From: Streptomyces sp. NBC_00691
GTDB lineage: Bacteria; Actinomycetota; Actinomycetes; Streptomycetales; Streptomycetaceae
Length of the DNA stretch: 64,000 nt
Direction: 5' to 3'
Assembly: GCF_036226665.1 (NCBI RefSeq)
Contig: NZ_CP109007.1
Span: 8,122,001 to 8,186,000 of the forward strand
The position numbers and the translations under genes were made by a program. This document shows, piece after piece, positions 9,231 to 17,855 of the stretch. Each line of letters begins with the position of its first letter. Position 1 is the first letter of the stretch. The notes beneath the pieces are model-generated. The model was not told the DNA's origin. It saw nothing but the letters and a program-made list of their open reading frames with translations, and did not search any database.

Positions 9231-9302
9231 ATACCTGAATCGGTATGGACTGAGTGCCTTTTGGCATTGGTTCGGTATGGCTCGGTGGGTGCACGATACC
9301 GA
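9231..9302. promoter_or_regulatory. Candidate LysR operator, four ATACC/GGTAT half-sites
   Basis: In the divergent region there is an inverted repeat ATACCTGAATCGGTAT (9231-9246) and a second, wider pair, TCGGTAT (9272-9278) facing ATACCGA (9296-9302). LysR regulators typically bind a T-N11-A palindrome and a second activation half-site. The sites lie between the two start codons and could autoregulate the regulator and control the operon. Binding is inferred, not shown. Confidence 0.55.
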
Positions 9303-9356
9303 CACACGCCGGGGGACCAGAACCGAATCCCCGGCCCGGTAGCGGAGGTCTGCAAG

Positions 9357-10784
9357 GTGCGTCCACCTGTGCGGCATTACGTAGGGGGCGAGTTCGACGC
9401 TTCGGGCGTCCCGTTCCCGCTCATCGACCCGGTCCGCGGGGCCGTCGTCGGCGAAGCGCACGCGGCTCCGAAGGAGTTGGTGGACCGCGCGGTGGGTGCG
9501 GCGCGGGAGGCACTGCGCGGCCCGTGGGCGAGCTGGAGCCCGGTGGACCGGTCCCGGCTCCTGCACCGGATCGCCGACGGCATCGAGCGGCGTTTCGACG
9601 AGTTCGTCACCGCCGAGTGCGCCGACACGGGGAAGCCGCGCGAACTCGCCTCGACCATCGACATCCCGCGTGCGATCGCCAACTTCCGCTCGTTCGCCGA
9701 CCTCCTGGCCGGCCGCGCCGAGCGGTCCTGGCACACGACCACCCCGGACGGCCGGGGCGCGCTGAACTACACGGTGCACAAGCCGCTCGGCGTCGTCGCC
9801 GTGATCTCGCCGTGGAACCTGCCGCTGCTGCTGCTCACCTGGAAGGTGGCCCCGGCGCTCGCCACGGGCAACACGGTGATCGCCAAGCCCTCCGAGCTGA
9901 CACCGCGCACGGCCTGCCTGCTGGCCGAGGTGATGGCGGACGCGAACCTGCCCGCCGGGGTCTTCAACCTCGTCCACGGCGGCGGCGCGGACGCCGCGGG
10001 GCAGTGGCTCACCGAACACCCGGGGGTGGACGCCATCGCCTTCACCGGCGAGTCGCGCACCGGCGGGACGATCATGCGGGCCGCCGCCGCGCGACTGGCC
10101 CCCGTCTCGTTCGAGCTGGGCGGCAAGAACGCCGGGCTCGTCTTCGCCGACGCGGATCTGGACCAGGCGGTGGCGGGCACGCTCCGCTCGTCGTTCACCC
10201 ACAGCGGGCAGGTCTGCCTGTGCACCGAGCGGGTGTACGTGGAACGACCGGTGTTCGACGCGTTCGCCGAGGCGCTGGCCGCCGGCGCCCGGTCGCTGAG
10301 CGGATACGGCCCGATGGTCTCCGCGGCTCACCGCGACAAGGTCCTGGGCTACCTCGGCAAGGCCGCGGCCGACGGCGAGGTGCTCGCGGGAGGGGGCGCG
10401 CCGCGCTTCTCCGACGAACGGGACGGCGGCTTCTGGGTGGAACCGACCGTGCTGGCCGGGCTTCCGGAGGACCACCCGGTGGTACGGGAGGAGATCTTCG
10501 GTCCTGTCGTCCACCTCGCGCCGTTCGACACCGAGGAGGAGGCGCTGGCCCTCGCGAACGCCGGGCCGTACGGGCTGGCCGCCACGGTGTGGACGGGCGA
10601 CGTGAGCCGCGCGCACCGCGTCGCACCCGCCCTCGACGTCGGGATCGCCTGGGTCAACAGCTGGAACCTCCGTGACCTCCGCACCCCCTTCGGCGGGGTG
10701 AAGGCCTCCGGCATAGGCCGTGAGGGCGGCGACCACTCCCTCGACTTCTTCTCCGAACCGATGAATGTGTGCGTGAAACTGTGA
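9357..10784 (+). CDS. amnC: 2-aminomuconate 6-semialdehyde dehydrogenase
   Basis: A 475-residue NAD-dependent aldehyde dehydrogenase. The general-base Glu is in FELGGKNAG (about residue 252) and the catalytic Cys is in GQVCLC (about 285); WNLPLLLLTWK and IFGPV motifs are in place. Within this operon the expected reaction is oxidation of 2-aminomuconate 6-semialdehyde to 2-aminomuconate. The start was chosen at GTG 9357, eight nt after GGAGG; the frame is open far upstream into the LysR gene but that part is not coding. It overlaps the next gene by GTGA. The symbol is by analogy with the aminophenol amn cluster; a 2-hydroxymuconate semialdehyde dehydrogenase would look alike. Confidence 0.85.
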   Translation: MRPPVRHYVGGEFDASGVPFPLIDPVRGAVVGEAHAAPKELVDRAVGAAREALRGPWASWSPVDRSRLLHRIADGIERRFDEFVTAECADTGKPRELASTIDIPRAIANFRSFADLLAGRAERSWHTTTPDGRGALNYTVHKPLGVVAVISPWNLPLLLLTWKVAPALATGNTVIAKPSELTPRTACLLAEVMADANLPAGVFNLVHGGGADAAGQWLTEHPGVDAIAFTGESRTGGTIMRAAAARLAPVSFELGGKNAGLVFADADLDQAVAGTLRSSFTHSGQVCLCTERVYVERPVFDAFAEALAAGARSLSGYGPMVSAAHRDKVLGYLGKAAADGEVLAGGGAPRFSDERDGGFWVEPTVLAGLPEDHPVVREEIFGPVVHLAPFDTEEEALALANAGPYGLAATVWTGDVSRAHRVAPALDVGIAWVNSWNLRDLRTPFGGVKASGIGREGGDHSLDFFSEPMNVCVKL

Positions 10785-11596
10785 GCACGGTGGACGAAGC
10801 GGTGGCGAGCGCCGCCGAACGCCTCGACACGGCCCGCCTCACCGGCGTTCCCTGCGACCCCGTCCGCGCACTGCTGCCCCCGGGGGACCTGGCGGCGGCC
10901 TACGCCGTCCAGACCGTCCTCGGCGAGCGCCGACGCGCGGAGGGGCGCCGGATCACAGGCTGGAAGATCGGGCTGACCTCGGCCGCGGTCCAGACCCAGC
11001 TCGGCGTCGACACACCGGACTTCGGGCGCCTCACGGACGACATGGCGGTGCCGGACGGAGCCGAGATTCCCTGGGGAACGGTGCTCCAGGCCCGGGCGGA
11101 GGCCGAGGTCGCCGTCGTCCTCGAACACGACCTCACCCACGAGCGGCACACCGTGGCCGACGTGATCAGAGCGACCGCCTTCGTGCTCCCTGCCGTGGAG
11201 ATCGTGGGCAGCCGGATCCGGGACTGGGACATCACGGCCGTCGACACCATCGCCGACAACGCATCCAGCGGCGCGTACGTCCTCGGCACCCGCCCCGTCA
11301 CGCTGCGGGAACTCGACCTGCGAACCGCCGGCATGGTGCTGGAGCGGCGCGGAGAACCTGTGTCCACCGGCGCGGGAGCCGCCTGTCTGGGCCATCCGTT
11401 GCACGCCGCCCTGTGGCTGGCCGACACGCTCGTACGCCTCGGCCACCCGCTGAGGGCCGGGGACACCGTGCTCACCGGCGCACTCGGCCCCATGACGACC
11501 GTCGAGCCCGGTGATGTGCTCGAAGCCCGCATCGACGGCCTCGGGTCGGTACGCGCGGCCTTCGGGCGCACCGGACGGGAGGGAGACACCCGATGA
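10781..11596 (+). CDS. amnF: 2-oxopent-4-enoate hydratase
   Basis: A 271-residue member of the MhpD/fumarylacetoacetate-hydrolase-like hydratase family. Visible family features are TGWKIGLTS near the N-terminus, an AEAEVAVVLE metal-binding segment and IADNASSGAYVLG. It would add water to 2-oxopent-4-enoate to give 4-hydroxy-2-oxovalerate. It is a paralogue of the following decarboxylase, with which the family often forms a complex. The GTG start overlaps the stop of the dehydrogenase (GTGA, 10781-10784), indicating translational coupling. Confidence 0.85.
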   Translation: MSTVDEAVASAAERLDTARLTGVPCDPVRALLPPGDLAAAYAVQTVLGERRRAEGRRITGWKIGLTSAAVQTQLGVDTPDFGRLTDDMAVPDGAEIPWGTVLQARAEAEVAVVLEHDLTHERHTVADVIRATAFVLPAVEIVGSRIRDWDITAVDTIADNASSGAYVLGTRPVTLRELDLRTAGMVLERRGEPVSTGAGAACLGHPLHAALWLADTLVRLGHPLRAGDTVLTGALGPMTTVEPGDVLEARIDGLGSVRAAFGRTGREGDTR

Positions 11597-12336
11597 ACAT
11601 CACGGCACTGGCCGAGGCGCTGGACTCGGCGGCGCGTGAGGGCCGCCCGCTGGCCGGCGGCGGAAGCGGACCGAAGGACACCGGCGAGGCGTACGCCGTG
11701 CAGGAGGCGCTGGTCGCCCGGCGGCTGGCCCGGGGAGAGCGGCTCACCGGCTTCAAGCTGGGCTTCACCAGCGTGGCCAAGATGCGGCAGATGGGCGTGT
11801 CCGACCTGATCCACGGGCGGCTGACGGACCGGATGGTGATTCCCGACGGCGGGCGCCTCGACCTCTCCGGCCTGATCCACCCCCGGGTCGAGCCCGAGGT
11901 GGCCTTCCTGCTCGGGGACACGCTGCGCCCCGGTGGCGACCCCATGGCGGCGGTCGCGGGGGTGGCCACGGCGCTGGAGGTCATCGACTCGCGCTACCAC
12001 GGCTTCCGGTTCTCGCTCCCCGAGGTGATCGCCGACAACACCTCCGCCGCGGGCTACGCGGTGGGCCCCTGGAACGCGCCGGTTGACCTGGACGACCTCG
12101 GTGTCCTGTTGGAGCTCGACGGGCGCCTGGCCGAGACCGGTTCCACCGCGGCCATCCTGGGGAGCCCCCTGCGGGCCCTCGCCGCCGCGGCCCGGCTCGC
12201 CGGTGCGCTGGAACCCGGCACGGTGATCCTCGCCGGCGCGGCGACCGCGGCCGTGCCCCTGCCGCCCGGAACGCATGTGCGGGCCACCGTCGCAGGCCTC
12301 GGCACCGTCGGCTTCACCACCGGGGAGGGCGCGTGA
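11593..12336 (+). CDS. amnE: 4-oxalocrotonate (2-oxo-3-hexenedioate) decarboxylase
   Basis: A 247-residue protein homologous to the preceding hydratase, with TGFKLGFTS, RVEPEVAFLL (metal ligands Glu-Glu) and VIADNTSAAGYAVG. In meta-cleavage pathways this partner decarboxylates 2-oxo-3-hexenedioate to 2-oxopent-4-enoate. Hydratase and decarboxylase are told apart here by order and by the PEVAFLLG variant typical of decarboxylases, so the two labels could in principle be swapped. The ATG overlaps the upstream stop (ATGA) and its own stop overlaps the deaminase start. Confidence 0.82.
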   Translation: MNITALAEALDSAAREGRPLAGGGSGPKDTGEAYAVQEALVARRLARGERLTGFKLGFTSVAKMRQMGVSDLIHGRLTDRMVIPDGGRLDLSGLIHPRVEPEVAFLLGDTLRPGGDPMAAVAGVATALEVIDSRYHGFRFSLPEVIADNTSAAGYAVGPWNAPVDLDDLGVLLELDGRLAETGSTAAILGSPLRALAAAARLAGALEPGTVILAGAATAAVPLPPGTHVRATVAGLGTVGFTTGEGA

Positions 12337-12776
12337 TCGTCCCCGGTGCCGCCCCGCCGCGCGGCCGGTTTCCCCACTTCCGGCGCGCGGGTGACCTGGT
12401 CTTCGTCTCCGGCACGAGCGCGCGCCGCCCCGACGGCACGTTCGTGGGCGCGCGTGCCGACGCGATGGGGGTGACGGACCTCGACATCCGCGCGCAGACC
12501 CGGGCCGTGCTCGACAACATCGAGCGAGTGCTGGGCGCGGCGGGCGGCGGCCTGGCCGACCTGGTGTCCGTCACCACGTATCTGGTCGGCATGAACGACT
12601 TCGGCGGCTACAACGAGGTCTACGCCGAGTACTTCGACGAGAGCGGTCCCGCCCGCACCACCGTCGCCGTCCACCAGCTTCCCCACCCGCACCTGCTGAT
12701 CGAGATCAGCGCCGTCGCCCACATCCCGCAGCACACCCCCGTGTCCCTCTCCCGGAACAAGGAACCGCGACCGTGA
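12333..12776 (+). CDS. amnD: 2-aminomuconate deaminase (RidA fold)
   Basis: A 147-residue RidA/YjgF-like protein. It has the family signatures FVSGTSARR, DIRAQTRAVLDNIERVL and a C-terminal PHPHLLIEISAVAHIP strand-helix. In the aminomuconate pathway this enzyme hydrolyses 2-aminomuconate to 4-oxalocrotonate and ammonia. The GTG start overlaps the decarboxylase stop (12333-12336). Its place between the decarboxylase and the dioxygenase strongly favours this reaction over a housekeeping enamine/imine deaminase role. Confidence 0.85.
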   Translation: MIVPGAAPPRGRFPHFRRAGDLVFVSGTSARRPDGTFVGARADAMGVTDLDIRAQTRAVLDNIERVLGAAGGGLADLVSVTTYLVGMNDFGGYNEVYAEYFDESGPARTTVAVHQLPHPHLLIEISAVAHIPQHTPVSLSRNKEPRP

Positions 12777-13345
12777 CCATGAAACCGTTCAACCTCCACG
12801 CCTGGATCGAGGAACACCGGCACCTGCTCAAGCCGCCGGTCGGCAATGTCCAGATCTGGCAGGACGCCGACCTGATGGTCACGGTCGTCGGCGGCCCGAA
12901 CCGCCGCACCGACTTCCACGACGACCCGATCGAGGAGTTCTTCTACCAGCTCAAGGGCGACATGGTGCTCCGCGTCATGGACCAGGAGGGGAGCCCGCCG
13001 CGCGACATCCACATCCGCGAGGGTGACGTCTTCCTCCTTCCGCCGCACGTGCGGCACTCGCCGCAGCGGCCCGAGGAGGACAGCGTCGGCCTGGTCGTCG
13101 AGTTCGCCCGCCCGCAGGGCAGCCGGGACGCCTTCGAGTGGTACTGCATGGAGTGCCACCACCTGGTCCACCGCAGCGAGGTACAGCTCACCTCGATCGT
13201 CGACGACCTCCCGCCCGTGTTCGACTCCTTCTACGGGGACGAGGCGGCGCGCACCTGCGGAAACTGCGGCGCGTCGCACCCGGGCAAGGACTGGCCGGAG
13301 GCGCTGCGTCCGCACACGCGCCGCGACGAGGCGGGCGGCGCATGA
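12773..13345 (+). CDS. nbaC: 3-hydroxyanthranilate 3,4-dioxygenase
   Basis: A 190-residue cupin dioxygenase that opens the ring of 3-hydroxyanthranilate to 2-amino-3-carboxymuconate 6-semialdehyde. The iron site reads FHDDPIEEFFYQLKGD plus a later PHVRHSPQRP. The C-terminus carries two Cys pairs (CMECHH and CGNCG), the rubredoxin-like metal knuckle found in bacterial members of this family. A GTG at 12773 overlaps the deaminase stop; an ATG two codons later is an equally possible start. This is the ring-cleaving step that defines the operon. Confidence 0.93.
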   Translation: MTMKPFNLHAWIEEHRHLLKPPVGNVQIWQDADLMVTVVGGPNRRTDFHDDPIEEFFYQLKGDMVLRVMDQEGSPPRDIHIREGDVFLLPPHVRHSPQRPEEDSVGLVVEFARPQGSRDAFEWYCMECHHLVHRSEVQLTSIVDDLPPVFDSFYGDEAARTCGNCGASHPGKDWPEALRPHTRRDEAGGA

Positions 13346-14364
13346 CCGTCGTCGACATCCACGCCCATGTCTTCCCGGAGATCGGCCGTGCCGAGTCGCG
13401 GCTGCTCACCGGCTCCGACGACGGCCCCTGGCTGCGGACCACGGACGGTCCGGACGCCGGGATGATGATGGCCGGCTCCGCCGAGTACCGGCCGGTGCGC
13501 CGCACCCTGTGGGACCCTGCGGAACGCGTCGCCGACCTGGACCGGCTGGGCGTGGACATCCAGGTGCTGTCCAGCACCCCGCTGCTCTTCGGCTACGGCC
13601 TGGAGGCCGGGCGCGCCGCCGACTGGTGCCGCACGGTCAACTCCCGTCTCCTCGCGTATGGTTCGCACGCCCCGCACCGACTGCCCCCGCTGTGCCAGGT
13701 GCCGCTCCAGGACACCGAGGCCGCCTGCGCCATGCTCAGCGAGGCGATGCGTCAGGGGTTCCACGGCGTCCACATCGGCAACCACCTCGGCGACCGCGAC
13801 CTCGACCACGGCGCGCTGCTGGAGTTCCTGACGCACTGCGCAGAGGAGGACGCGGCCGTCCTGGTCCATCCCTGGGACCTGCCGACCGGGCCGCGTTTCT
13901 CCCGGTACATGCTGGCCTGGCTCGCGGGCATGGCTGGCGAGACCCATCTGACCATCCTGTCGCTGATCCTCTCCGGCGCCTTCGAGCGCCTGCCGGCCTC
14001 GCTGCGGCTGCTGTTCGCCCACGGCGGCGGGAGCTTCCCGTACCTCCTGGGACGGGCCGACAACGCCTGGCACCGTCGTGATCTCGTCCGCGCCGACAGC
14101 CCCCACCCGCCCTCGCACTACACCCGGCGCTTCTCCGTCGACTCCGCCGTCTTCGACCCCGGGGCGCTGCGCCTGCTCGTGGACGTGATGGGCGCGGAAC
14201 GGGTGCTGCTCGGATCCGACCATCCCTTCCCGCTCGGCGAGGAGGACATCGGCCGCCTGGTGCGGGAGAGCACGCTCACCCCGGAGGAGACCGAGGCCGT
14301 CCTCGGCGGCAACGCCGTCCGCTTCTTCGGCCTCACCCCGCTGCTGAAGGAGGCAGTCCGATGA
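13342..14364 (+). CDS. nbaD: 2-amino-3-carboxymuconate 6-semialdehyde decarboxylase
   Basis: A 340-residue amidohydrolase-superfamily decarboxylase (ACMSD). Metal ligands are visible: HAH at residues 7-9, VHPWD in the middle, FAHGGGSFPY near 226 and the Asp of GSDHPFP near 292. It removes the carboxyl group from the ring-cleavage product, diverting it from spontaneous quinolinate formation towards 2-aminomuconate semialdehyde. The ATG overlaps the dioxygenase stop (ATGA), so ring cleavage and decarboxylation are translationally coupled, fitting an unstable intermediate. Confidence 0.93.
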   Translation: MTVVDIHAHVFPEIGRAESRLLTGSDDGPWLRTTDGPDAGMMMAGSAEYRPVRRTLWDPAERVADLDRLGVDIQVLSSTPLLFGYGLEAGRAADWCRTVNSRLLAYGSHAPHRLPPLCQVPLQDTEAACAMLSEAMRQGFHGVHIGNHLGDRDLDHGALLEFLTHCAEEDAAVLVHPWDLPTGPRFSRYMLAWLAGMAGETHLTILSLILSGAFERLPASLRLLFAHGGGSFPYLLGRADNAWHRRDLVRADSPHPPSHYTRRFSVDSAVFDPGALRLLVDVMGAERVLLGSDHPFPLGEEDIGRLVRESTLTPEETEAVLGGNAVRFFGLTPLLKEAVR

Positions 14365-15275
14365 AGGCAGCAGTGATCGGGTCGGGCAACATCGGCACCG
14401 ACCTCCTCATCAAGATCGTCCGAGGGGCGGGGAACGTCACCGCCGCCGCGATGATCGGCATCGACCCGGAGTCGGAGGGACTCGCACGGGCCCGCCGCCT
14501 CGGGGTACGAACGAGCGCGGACGGTGTGAAGGGGCTGCTGGACCTCGACGACTTCGACGACATCGACCTCGTCTTCGACGCCACCTCGGCAGCCGCCCAT
14601 CACCGCAACGCGGCCGCGCTCGCGCCGTACGGCAAAAGGATCGTCGACCTCACCCCGGCGGCCATCGGCCCGTACGTCGTCCCGCCCGTCAACCTCGACG
14701 AGCACCTCGACGCCCCCAACCTGAACATGGTCACCTGCGGCGGGCAGGCCACCGTCCCGATCGTCGCCGCCGTCTCGGCGGTGGCACCGGTGCACTACGC
14801 CGAGATCGTCGCCTCGATCGCCTCGCGGTCGGCGGGCCCGGGCACCCGGGCGAACATCGACGAGTTCACCGAGACCACCAGCCGCGCCCTGGAGCGGGTG
14901 GGCGGCGCGGCCCGGGGCAAGGCGATCATCGTCCTCAACCCGGCGGAACCGGCGCTGCTGATGCGCGACACGGTGCACTGCGTCGTCGACGACTGCGACA
15001 CGGAACGGGTGGCCGCCTCCGTGCGGGCCATGGCGGCCTCGGTCGCCGCGTACGTGCCCGGCTACCGGCTCAAGCAGGAGCCGCAGTTCCGCGCGCTGCC
15101 CGAGGGCGACCCGCTCACCCGGCTCGCCGGCGGCGGACGCCTGCTCGTCTCCGTGTACCTGGAGGTGGAGGGCGCCGCCCACTACCTCCCGGCCTACGCC
15201 GGCAACCTCGACATCATGACCTCCGCCGCGCTGCGCACCGCCGAGCGCCTGGCCGAACGGAGTCCGGTCCGATGA
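14361..15275 (+). CDS. amnH: Acetaldehyde dehydrogenase (acylating)
   Basis: A 304-residue enzyme of the DmpF/MhpF/BphJ family, converting acetaldehyde plus CoA and NAD to acetyl-CoA. The N-terminal nucleotide motif is GSGNIGTD (residues 7-14), and the catalytic Cys lies in VTCGGQAT near residue 125. In this family the dehydrogenase forms a channelling complex with the aldolase encoded next. The start overlaps the previous stop (ATGA). Confidence 0.93.
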   Translation: MKAAVIGSGNIGTDLLIKIVRGAGNVTAAAMIGIDPESEGLARARRLGVRTSADGVKGLLDLDDFDDIDLVFDATSAAAHHRNAAALAPYGKRIVDLTPAAIGPYVVPPVNLDEHLDAPNLNMVTCGGQATVPIVAAVSAVAPVHYAEIVASIASRSAGPGTRANIDEFTETTSRALERVGGAARGKAIIVLNPAEPALLMRDTVHCVVDDCDTERVAASVRAMAASVAAYVPGYRLKQEPQFRALPEGDPLTRLAGGGRLLVSVYLEVEGAAHYLPAYAGNLDIMTSAALRTAERLAERSPVR

Positions 15276-16348
15276 CCTCGGTCTACGTCCAGGACGTCAC
15301 CCTTCGCGACGGCATGCACGCCGTGTCGCACCGCTACACCCTCGACCAGGTGCGGGCCGTCGCGGCCGCCCTGGAGGCCGCCGGCGTCGACGCCGTCGAG
15401 GTCGCCCACGGCGACGGTCTGTCCGGCTCCTCCGTCACCTACGGGCCCGGTGCGCACACCGACTGGGAGTGGCTGGAGGCGGCGGCCGAGGTGCTCGACC
15501 GGGCCAGGCTCACCACCCTGCTGCTGCCGGGCGTCGGAACCGCCGACGACCTGCGCCGCGCCCACGCCCTCGGGGTCACCTCCGTCCGCGTCGCCACCCA
15601 CTGCACGGAGGCGGACATCGCCGCCCAGCACATCGGTCTCGCCCGGGACCTTGGGATGGACGTGGCGGGCTTCCTGATGATGTCCCACATGGCGCCGCCG
15701 GCTGAACTGGCCTCTCAGGCACGCCTCATGGAGTCGTACGGCGCGCACTGCGTCTACGTCACGGACTCCGGCGGCCGACTGACCATGGACGGGGTACGGG
15801 ACCGGGTCCGCGCGTACCGCGACGTCCTCGACCCGGCCACCGAGATCGGCATCCACGCCCACCACAACCTCGGTCTGGGCGTCGCCAACAGCGTCACCGC
15901 GGTGGAGGCGGGCGCGTACCGCGTGGACGCCTCGCTCGCGGGCCAGGGCGCCGGAGCGGGCAACGCGCCGCTGGAGCCGACGGTGGCGGTCTTCGACCTC
16001 ATGGGCTGGGAGCACGGCTGTTCCCTGTTCCCGCTGATGGACGCCGCGGAGGAGCTCGTACGCCCGACGCAGGACCGGCCCGTACGGGTGGACCGGGAGA
16101 CCCTGACCCTGGGCTACGCCGGGGTGTACTCCAGCTTCCTCCGGCACGCCGAGGCCACCGCCCTCCGGCACGGTCTCGACACCCGGGACCTGCTCGTCGC
16201 GGCCGGACGGAGGCGGCTCGTCGGCGGGCAGGAGGACCTCCTCACGGACATCGCGCTGGACCTCCTCCGCGACCGTGACGCCTCCGCCGCCGCACCCTCC
16301 CTCGCCGCAGCACCCTTCCCCGCCGCCTCTCTCGCACCGACGGAGTGA
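15272..16348 (+). CDS. amnG: 4-hydroxy-2-oxovalerate aldolase
   Basis: A 358-residue DmpG/MhpE-type class II aldolase, giving pyruvate and acetaldehyde. The N-terminal DVTLRDGMHAVSH holds the Arg-Asp and base His of the HMGL-like TIM barrel, and HAHHNLG near residue 195 provides the metal-binding His pair. The DRE-TIM barrel is followed by the C-terminal communication domain that pairs with the acylating dehydrogenase. The last about 20 residues are an Ala/Pro tail. The ATG overlaps the dehydrogenase stop. Confidence 0.93.
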   Translation: MTSVYVQDVTLRDGMHAVSHRYTLDQVRAVAAALEAAGVDAVEVAHGDGLSGSSVTYGPGAHTDWEWLEAAAEVLDRARLTTLLLPGVGTADDLRRAHALGVTSVRVATHCTEADIAAQHIGLARDLGMDVAGFLMMSHMAPPAELASQARLMESYGAHCVYVTDSGGRLTMDGVRDRVRAYRDVLDPATEIGIHAHHNLGLGVANSVTAVEAGAYRVDASLAGQGAGAGNAPLEPTVAVFDLMGWEHGCSLFPLMDAAEELVRPTQDRPVRVDRETLTLGYAGVYSSFLRHAEATALRHGLDTRDLLVAAGRRRLVGGQEDLLTDIALDLLRDRDASAAAPSLAAAPFPAASLAPTE

Positions 16349-16352
16349 CCCC

Positions 16353-17675
16353 GTGCCGACCGGAACACCGATCGAAAAGCCCACCGGAACCGCAGCACCC
16401 TCCGAGCGGCCCACCGCGCCGCCCGACGATGACCCCACCCTGCTGGACGGACGCGCGGCGGCGCTGGACGCCGCCGACACGCTCGCGCACGTCAGGGACC
16501 GCTTCCTCCTCCCCGAGGGCGTCGTCTACCTCGACGGCAACTCCCTCGGCGCCCTCCCCGCCGCCGTCCCCCCGGCGGTCGAGGACGCCGTGCACCGGCA
16601 GTGGGGCACCGACCTGATCCGCTCCTGGAACGCCAACGGCTGGTGGGAGGCGCCGGTACGGACCGGCGACGCCATCGGCCGCCTGATCGGCGCGGCCCCC
16701 GGCCAGGTGGTGGCCGGGGACTCCACCAGCGTCCAGCTGTTCAACACCCTGCTCGCCGCCGCCCGGCTGCGCCCCGGCCGACGGCTGCTGCTGACCGACC
16801 CCGACCACTTCCCGACCGACCAGTACATCGCCGACTCGGTGGGCCGGCTCCTGGGACTGGAGGTCCGCCGCGTGCCCGCACGCGAGGCCGCCGCGGTGCT
16901 GGCCGCCGAGGGCACGGACGTCGCGGTCGCCGCCTACGCCCCGGTGGACTACCGCACGGGCGAGCTGTACGACATGACGGCGCTCACCGGTGCCGCGCAC
17001 ACCGCCGGGGCCCTGGTCCACTGGGACCTGTGCCACGCCGCCGGGGCCCTGCCGATCGCACTCGACTCCGTGGGGGCCGACTTCGCCGTCGGCTGCGGGT
17101 ACAAGTACCTCTCGGGCGGCCCCGGCGCCCCGGCCTTCGCCTACGTCGCAGAGCGCCACCAGCAGGCCTTCGACCACCCCGTCACGGGCTGGCACGGGCA
17201 TGCGGAGCCGTTCGCCATGTCCGGCGCCTACACCCCGGCCGCGGGCATCACCCGCGCCCGCATCGGCACCCCGGCCCTGCTGTCGCTGGTCGCCCTGGAA
17301 GCGGCTCTGACGGCGTACGACGGTGTCGACATGGAGTCCGTACGGGCCAAGAGCCTGTCCCTGACCGGCTTCTTCCAGGAGTGCGCCGACCACCTCCTCG
17401 ACGGGATGGGCTTCACCCCGGCCACCCCGCGCGAACCCGGGCGCCGCGGCAGCCAGGTCGCCCTGCGGCACCCGGAGGCGTACCCCCTGGTCTCCGCGCT
17501 CACCGAGCGCGGTGTCATCGGCGACATGCGCGCCCCCGACCTGCTCCGCTTCGGCTTCAACGCCCTCTACCTCACGCACGCGGACGTCCTGCACGCCGTC
17601 CGCGAGCTGCGGGACATCGTGTCCACGGGCGCCCATCGGGCCGCCGCGCACCAGCGGCGTCCGACGGTCACCTGA
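16353..17675 (+). CDS. kynU: Kynureninase
   Basis: A 440-residue PLP-dependent kynureninase. YLDGNSLGALP near the N-terminus, WNANGWWEAP, WDLCHAAGALP and the Schiff-base Lys in GCGYKYLSGGPGAP (about residue 249) are family hallmarks. It cleaves 3-hydroxykynurenine to 3-hydroxyanthranilate and alanine, feeding the dioxygenase encoded in the same operon. Start: GTG 16353, seven nt after GGAG; the frame extends back into the aldolase gene but that part is Pro-rich and unlikely. It begins 4 nt after the aldolase stop, so it belongs to the same transcript. Confidence 0.93.
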   Translation: MPTGTPIEKPTGTAAPSERPTAPPDDDPTLLDGRAAALDAADTLAHVRDRFLLPEGVVYLDGNSLGALPAAVPPAVEDAVHRQWGTDLIRSWNANGWWEAPVRTGDAIGRLIGAAPGQVVAGDSTSVQLFNTLLAAARLRPGRRLLLTDPDHFPTDQYIADSVGRLLGLEVRRVPAREAAAVLAAEGTDVAVAAYAPVDYRTGELYDMTALTGAAHTAGALVHWDLCHAAGALPIALDSVGADFAVGCGYKYLSGGPGAPAFAYVAERHQQAFDHPVTGWHGHAEPFAMSGAYTPAAGITRARIGTPALLSLVALEAALTAYDGVDMESVRAKSLSLTGFFQECADHLLDGMGFTPATPREPGRRGSQVALRHPEAYPLVSALTERGVIGDMRAPDLLRFGFNALYLTHADVLHAVRELRDIVSTGAHRAAAHQRRPTVT

Positions 17676-17855
17676 CCGTTCCGCACGACCACCCGGCCCG
17701 CGCGATCCCCGAGGTCACTCCACCCCCTGACCGCCGCGCGACCGGGGCCACACCGGTCGGACCCCTCCGTACCGGCGGGCCACGCCGTGCTTCCGCACGC
17801 CCGGCCCACCCCTTCGCACGTCCATTCTCCGCCGCCGAGACCCCTAGGACAGTCC

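Noticed and set aside
16275..16352. Upstream extension of kynureninase into the aldolase gene
   Set aside because: The added residues are mostly Pro and Ser, overlap a well-conserved gene, and the GTG at 16353 has its own ribosome site.
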